Below are positions 57,861 to 64,000 of a stretch of DNA of 64,000 nucleotides, in pieces. The translations under genes and the position numbers were made by a program. The stretch is from Thereva unica (Eukaryota > Arthropoda > Insecta > Diptera > Therevidae): contig OX465284.1 in the NCBI GenBank assembly GCA_949987705.1, positions 71,347,470 to 71,411,469 of the forward strand, given 5' to 3'. The notes beneath the pieces are model-generated. The model was not told where the DNA came from, made no database searches, and saw only the letters and a list, made by a program, of their open reading frames with translations. Within the stretch, counting starts at the first letter, position 1. Each line of letters opens with the position of its first letter.

Positions 57861-60330
57861 TTGACTGTAAAACCCATGGCTAAATTAGCTAGTCTGAAGG
57901 GGAAATTCGCCTATCGATTCTCCCACACCAGGCTAATTCTTGAGGGTAAAGAACCTTCAAAGAAGCAGCCACAAGGGCAGAGATCGTCGTATGCAACTCA
58001 GACCACAGGGTCTGAAATGGCACCTCCAAATGCTTCTGTTGTCACCGAGGACGATAGGGCCATCTGACGGCGGAGCTGCGCTCGCACAGACTCCAGGACA
58101 ATCTGGCATTGTTCCAAATCCGGCCCCGCATTTAAAGCATGCACCAGGGTGCATTTAGCAGAGTTAGCTGTGGGACGGAGCAAGAATACTCCTGCCGAAA
58201 CTGTCTAAGAAAACCAACTGGTCTAAGTTTCAGGGGCTTGTGTCCTCGAAATCAGACCTGCTTGCTGTTTCTATCAGCTCAGTGTGTGAACTGAAAAATG
58301 CGGCCACGCAGCTTGCTGTTGTGCTGATCTCTTCCTATCATGACAGCAACACTGTCACTTCCTTTCAGTCGTCACGTAAAGTGCCCTGGTGGAACGACAG
58401 GCTAGCTGCAATGCGCAGACACGTTAGGAGATTTTTCAATAGGGCAAAACATACCGAGCACTGGAATGAATGTAGGTTCACCCTAGCAGCCTAGAACAAG
58501 GAGTTCAGACGCTCCAAAAGGATTTCCTGGAGTAAACACTGTGAGAGCCTACAGACTCTAGCAGAGGCGTCTAGAATCCAAAAGCTACTTTCCAAAGACT
58601 CATTCAACAGAGGGGGCCTTCTCAAAAAGGAGGGTGGCTCCTACACTTCTAACCCTGAAGAAATCTTGAGGTACCTGCTCAGAGAGCACTTTCCGGAGTC
58701 TTTCTGGGACCGTGACAAGGTTAAATGGGCAGTTTCCTCTCTTTAGTCCTTTAGGTTTCCGGGAGGAGCTGGAATTTATCCGGCACTTCTTCAGAAGTGC
58801 CTTAATCTGATTCTCGACAACCTGATCTGCTTCTTTAGAGCCAGATTCAACTGGGGATACATTCCAACCATCTATAGGAAAGTCGGGGTGATTTTTATCC
58901 CGAAGCAGGGCAACAGACCCCTGGAGGTTCTTAAATTGTACAAACCTATCAGTTTAACCTTTTTTTAAACGATACTGTTAGACCTTCATATTTAGTGCAA
59001 GCTGGACCTCTCCCTTCAATAACATAGCTGAGGCTGCTTTACACCAATCGAATCGAATCGAATCGAAAAAGCTATCCTCGCTAAAGCAACGGCTTTTTGT
59101 GCGTTCCTTGACATCGAAGGAGCTTTCGACAACACTGGCTATGATTCTATCTCCGAGAAACCTAGATCGTCACTCGTTTAAATTGATAAATACCATGCTT
59201 GTAGGTCGTGATATTTCTTCTACCGTAGGTGTCTCCACCATTAGTGTTAAGGCTATTAAGGGCTGCCCTCAAGGTGGAGTCTTATCTGCGTTACTCTGGC
59301 CACTAAGTGTGCGTGAACTGTTGATTAAACTATTTCAATCTGGTTTCGATGTCTTCGGTTATGCAGATGATCTTGCCATCATCGTCTCTGGGAAGTTTGA
59401 CTTGACTATTAAAGAGGCCACGAGAACAGCATTCCGAGCAGTTCAAAGATGGTGTACCACGAACAATCAACTCAATTAAAGCTGTCCTAGTACCTTTCTC
59501 CAAACGCTACAAAGTGGACCTAGGCTCTATCTGTATCCCGGGTACCACAGTGGAGTACTCAGACTTAGTCAAATATTTGGGAGTAAAGTTAGATAAGAGA
59601 CTGAACTGGAACGTTCAACTGGACTACTTCATCAGTAAAGTCACAAGGGCCATATGGCCCTGGAAAAAGCTACTGGGTGGGACATGGGGTCTTACACCAC
59701 AAATGAAGTACTCTATGTACAATATGATCGTTAAACGTGGAAGTTTTCTTCCAAAATAGTAGCAGAGTGTTTTGACGTACTCCAGAGCCTGATCAGTAGA
59801 AAAGAAGTCTCGTTCTGCTGGGTCCTAGGACACTGGGGTATCGAGGGGAATGAGGCTGCAAACAGCCTCGGGAGGGGTCTGAAACGTTGGTGCAGGGACC
59901 AGAACCCATATGTGGCATCTCTTGGTCCACCTTCGAGTCCCTGATAGAGTGGATTAAGGGACTAAACCTAGTCTATTGGGAGTCAATCCCAGGTCTTAGA
60001 CAGGTTAAATATCTTATAAGACCGTTTTGCCTTAAGGGGCACTATCACTTTAAACAGAGCGGACCTAAGGCTGCTCGTGGTTTATCCGACTGGCCATGTA
60101 GAGCTGCGGTATCACCTCCACAACCTAGGACTATATCTAGAGACATAATGCCGACTCTGCATGGAAGGCGACGAGACTTCAACACATATTCTTTGTGAAT
60201 GTCCTGCTCTGATCTGGCTTAGAAGAAGAACATTTATCAGAGAGTTTTTGAGTCCTGCTCCAGTCCGGTCTTCGTCAATTAAATATTTTCTTACCTTCAT
60301 CCCGAAGGCTGATAGTCTGTTCCGCTAGTG
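57861..60330 (+). pseudogene. R1/LOA-like non-LTR retrotransposon, heavily decayed
   Basis: The pre-RT linker is readable at 58201-58743: KKTNWSKFQG, VPWWNDRLAAMRRHVRRFFN, then NPEEILRYLLREHFPESFW. The RT N-terminal part (GGAGIYPALLQK) is at 58757-58968. The palm (59085-59480) shows AFCAFLDIEGAFDN, GCPQGGVLSALLW and FGYADDLAIIV, in shifted frames. LVKYLGVKLDKRLNWNVQ is near 59570. An RNase H remnant CWVLGHWGIEGNEAANSLGR is near 59815. A zinc knuckle CRLCMEGDETSTHILCECP is near 60152-60210. GCPQGGVLSxLLW together with RNase H favours LOA/R1-group elements. Stops and frameshifts are numerous. Bases 57861-58160 look partly coding but are unassigned. An internal deletion near 58970-59080 is marked by an (AATCG)n run. 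Confidence 0.87.
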
Positions 60331-63300
60331 GGGTACGTACACAATAGGCCTTACTTGGCCGAAGTGTTCACCATGTAGGTTGCCTCCTCACTCCTTAAAA
60401 AACTGTAAAACATTATTTATTTTATTGTATTGTCATGTTTTTTTGAGCTTAGGGAAACAGGAACAATTTTAAAAATTGTTAAGGATTTTCGATTTTGACT
60501 TATTTTTTTATTTATAGTTAGCAGAGCCACTTACAGCGCTCTCATATTAGGACCTTAAAGGTATGAACATGTTTGCACTTTGAACTTTAACTGTACTATA
60601 ACTTTATAAGTATTGCAAAAGCATTATAAAATTTCTGAAACAGAGCTTCACAAACACTGTTCTTTCTTTGAAATATAATATTAAAACTCATATAATGAAT
60701 AAATAATCCAACAGGCATACTATTTCTCGATAACATTAATTTTCGCATCAAATTTTAAACAAAAGGTTTTATCAAAATCACCGGAAGTAATTTGCATAAA
60801 AGTAGAATAAATAATTTATTTTCCATCCCCTCCTCCATTCCCCCAACCCCACCGCCCTCACCATCAGCCACCATAAGCCGAACAGAGCGCCCACCAGCAG
60901 CTCTACACCATTATTCGTCTCTATAGAGCTGCAGCTGTTGTAATGGAGCTTTTCACTGTTCTGTAATATTAAATTCCAGTAAATTTGCCAGGAGAATTCC
61001 TGAGGCTGTGATAACTGTTTGAATTATAAATTGGTATCTAAAGAGCTTGTAGCACACACCTTCCTTCATTTCACAACTTACCATTGGCTGTATGTTAACA
61101 TGGTAAGCTGCCCCGAAAATGTAATACTATAGAATTTTAGAACAGCAGCAATATCATGGGCATGTATGGGGGTACCGCAGGAGTCACTCCTAACACCTTT
61201 TCTTGTTCACAAGGAATGTAAAGAAATTTCAATGCCAAAAGTTTAAGTATCATTCAAAAGTATATGTGTGTACTTTTAGGTATTTAAACCTTCACTTAGT
61301 TATTCCAATTGATGAAAATCTAATTCCAAGTTTTCAAACATTTCACCAAGTCTACCCCCAAACCCCTCTGCCCCGACAAATCTTGCTAAATATACACACC
61401 ATTGCTGAAGTCGCTTTTTCATAAGATATAAAACCCCCAGAGAGAGAAGATTTCTAGGACTTCTGGACTAGGGTACTTTGTCTGTGATAGTATTAAGCTG
61501 ATGAATGCAGTTTTGGGCGGTAGGTGGGTGGGTGGCACATCTATAAAGGGATATGGAATCGGGTATGAAGCTTTCATATCTATAGTAGAGAGAAATGTTT
61601 CTGTGAAATGTTTACAACGCGTTTGCTTAAACTTTTCAAGTTGACCATTTGCAGGAATTCTTCCGTCTGCTTGTTTGGTGGGAGATAATCTTGAATTCAG
61701 AAGATGGATGAAAAAGGATGCAGCTTCAAACTGCAAGTTGAACTGTTGAACTGATACGGAATATCTGCAAATTCCATTCCTGTGGAAGACTACCTAATGA
61801 GAGTTTGGAAAAGTTTTTGAAACTTTTTGATTAGTTTAATTCAGTTTCTAGACTTTATTTCGTAGATGACATCAATTGAACTTTTGACGTTGAAATTTTC
61901 GTTATTATTATGTGAATAATTTTGGATTTAATAATTTTATATTATAGAAGTGACTTTGTAAGAGTAAAATTATTGATTTAATTGAATTTATTTTGATTTG
62001 TAAGGAAATTTTAACTTTTTAATTTATAAATGCATATTTTATGATAAAAATACTTGACACTTCCAAATGACACTATATTTTCAAATAAATGGTTTTTTGT
62101 TAATTTTCTGAAAAATTTCTTCTTGAATTTTCTATTTTGATCTTTCATAAAATTAGAAGAATTCATAATCATTAAATCTCTATAGAACCTTAGAAATTAG
62201 TTCTTAGATGACAAAAGCCCACTACCTTACGTCATAAAAGCTATAATAAAAATGCTCTCAAAAGCTTAAACAGTCTTTTACGTCACAAAAGCTTTTATAA
62301 AAACTCTCTCAAAAGCTCAGTATTTTACGTCAAGAAAAGTCTAATCATGGAAAAGCCCTGTATTAAAAACTGTGCAACAAACAACAGTTTATATTTTGAT
62401 AATTTTGAATGAGTGCACAGTTTGATGAATTGCAGCCTATGTATTTTGGAAATTCCTGGGACACCATAAACAAAAGTGAAACCAAAGCGTGGATTCCAAG
62501 CCCTCTCGAATTACGCCACTCCCTCATAGAATATGCGATATTAGACCATTTTTAGACGTCACAAGCTACTGCAGAAGGAAGGAAGTTGTAACGGTCGGTT
62601 GTAAAATTTACTTTGATTGGGAAATTTTCTTTCGAAATCACTTGGGGGCTATTGGGAAAATTTAACCGAGGGATGCGAGGAAAAAAGAAATTTTTTTTTG
62701 ACAGAGAAAAAAACAAAAATGAGTAGGAAGTTTTTGGGGTTTTTGGCAAAGAGAAAGGAAAGGGGTTGAGAACAAAAACAGTTCATTTAGTCCGACAATT
62801 TGATTATTAATTCGGCAATTGCACGTAAAAGTAGTTGTACTAACAAGAATTGACGGAGTAGTATTTGCTGAAGATGTGCTGTATGTGAAATTATAGTCCT
62901 CAAACCCCCGTTAGAAAAAATGTAATGCAGAGCTCGAAAGGGACGTGTTCAATACCCGACCGAATCTATCATCTTTACGAAGGCCAAGGAGAGAAGATTG
63001 CGGCCTGAATGATTTCGTGGCTTTCCCGCAACACAAGAAATAGTGAAATTATTCGAATATGCCCCATTTTAAAGGTATAATTACCAAATTCGTTACCTTC
63101 AATATATACAAGACTCTGGAGTGGCTGTACCATTTTGAAACCTGTGTTCCCCAGGAGGACGAGGTTTTGGTCAGCGGCACCCGCCCGAAAAATTGGAATT
63201 AGCTGAACGTTTCTAACTGCTGTTGCATCTGGCGAGAGTGACGACGAGGAGACGATTTAGTGTTTTATATAATAATAAAGTTAGCTTGCTGTACCTAATT

Positions 63301-64000
63301 GTGGAAACAGTTAAATCATTTGATATCGGCTACCCTAAGTGTGGTAAATCTGGAAGAAAGAAGTCAGTTGGAAGGAAGCGCTAATGTTCGTACTAGGTTG
63401 ACAGTTGCGAGTGCTCATCATTTAGCGAAGAGCGAACAGAATTCAGAACCAGAACTTTAGTTAGGTATAGCTACCAGAGAAGCCGTTGGAGGTAGCATAC
63501 TCATATTTTTCTTTATTTTGTTGTTGTGTTCGTTGTTCGATTATTAATTTATTAGTAAGATTCCTTATTTTGAGTTTTTAATTAATTGTAATTGACACAT
63601 TTGTCATATGCATGTATATTTTATTTACACACGTTTAATCGTTAACACATTTTCATATATGTATGTGATTTACCAACATACCATTGTTAAAGAACACCGT
63701 TTTGGCCGAAACGACGTTTTGTTTTTATCGTCATTGAATTAACGGTTATTTGATTTTTTTTTCTCTTTTTTTCGTTTGATAGATGTTACTAATATTTTAT
63801 ATTGAATTAAATATGGTATTTTTTTGATTGATTATACGTCTTTGTCCAGGATGAGGGAATAATTTTTCATTGCATCTTTCCAGGATGGTTGGGCGAATTC
63901 TTTCTCGGGGTTCTCTCGTTGTGGCATCTCTTAAGTTTTTTTAGGTCCGCGATAAACATGAAGTGATGGAATAAGACATTCGCATCGACATTTAGGTAAG
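60331..64000. other. Non-coding region
   Basis: No gene recognised. ACGTCA(C/T)AAAAGCT motifs occur at 62229, 62280 and 62328. A G-rich pyrimidine/purine-biased block lies at 62560-62760. Bases 63215-63500 (CATCTGGCGAGAGTGACGAC and AATAATAAAGTTAGC) look a little like an LTR/leader of a retrotransposon but no coding region follows. CGTTTTGGCCGAAACGACG at 63700 resembles a leader or tail motif found in some retroelements. Confidence 0.4.

Noticed and set aside
63215..63500. Possible LTR or leader of a retrotransposon at the window end
   Set aside because: No second LTR, primer site or coding region within the window supports it.

Overview
This is a eukaryotic, AT-rich genomic window with one 200-base assembly gap (N, 36478-36677). 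It looks like an arthropod, most likely an insect. The transposon mixture points that way: Helentron-type PIF1 helicase and endonuclease pieces, RTE, CR1-like, Jockey-like and R1/LOA-like non-LTR retrotransposons, a Ty1/copia element primed by the half-tRNA used by insect copia, an insect-type Ty3/gypsy, ZMYM-type hAT, and P-like and Harbinger-like MITEs. I see no convincing host protein-coding gene, tRNA, rRNA or CRISPR array. Nearly every readable protein belongs to a mobile element.

Layout. 1-960: tail of an RTE element and a reverse-transcriptase (RT) scrap. 1430-6185: Helentron endonuclease (minus) and PIF1 helicase (plus) pieces on either side of a 2.7-kb satellite of 9-bp then 7-bp units. 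6984-10648: an intact single-ORF non-LTR element inside an older repeat. 10649-13165: non-coding. 13172-16560: an intact RTE-like element (minus). 16604-22180: a hAT transposase remnant (minus) split by a decayed CR1-like element (plus). 22181-28300: non-coding. 28448-36138: a gypsy remnant carrying a copia element and a 5'-truncated RTE, each with a clean target-site duplication. 36140-36965: a duplicated repeat around the gap. 37122-37306: a P-like MITE. 41919-45187: a full-length intact RTE element with a perfect 13-bp target duplication. 45340-46540: a satellite of 110-128-bp units. 46891-47556: an internally deleted RTE copy. 51745-53971: two Harbinger-like MITEs in tandem inside a repeat whose unoccupied paralogue lies at 54845-55095. 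57861-60330: a decayed R1/LOA-like element with RNase H. The remainder is AT-rich non-coding DNA.

The three intact ORFs (983, 991 and 1050 codons) each carry both an APE-type endonuclease and an RT, so each could support target-primed reverse transcription. Everything else is broken. Several insertions can be dated relative to one another by nesting: copia and RTE after gypsy; CR1 after hAT (inferred); the Jockey-like element and the Harbinger MITEs after the repeats they interrupt.
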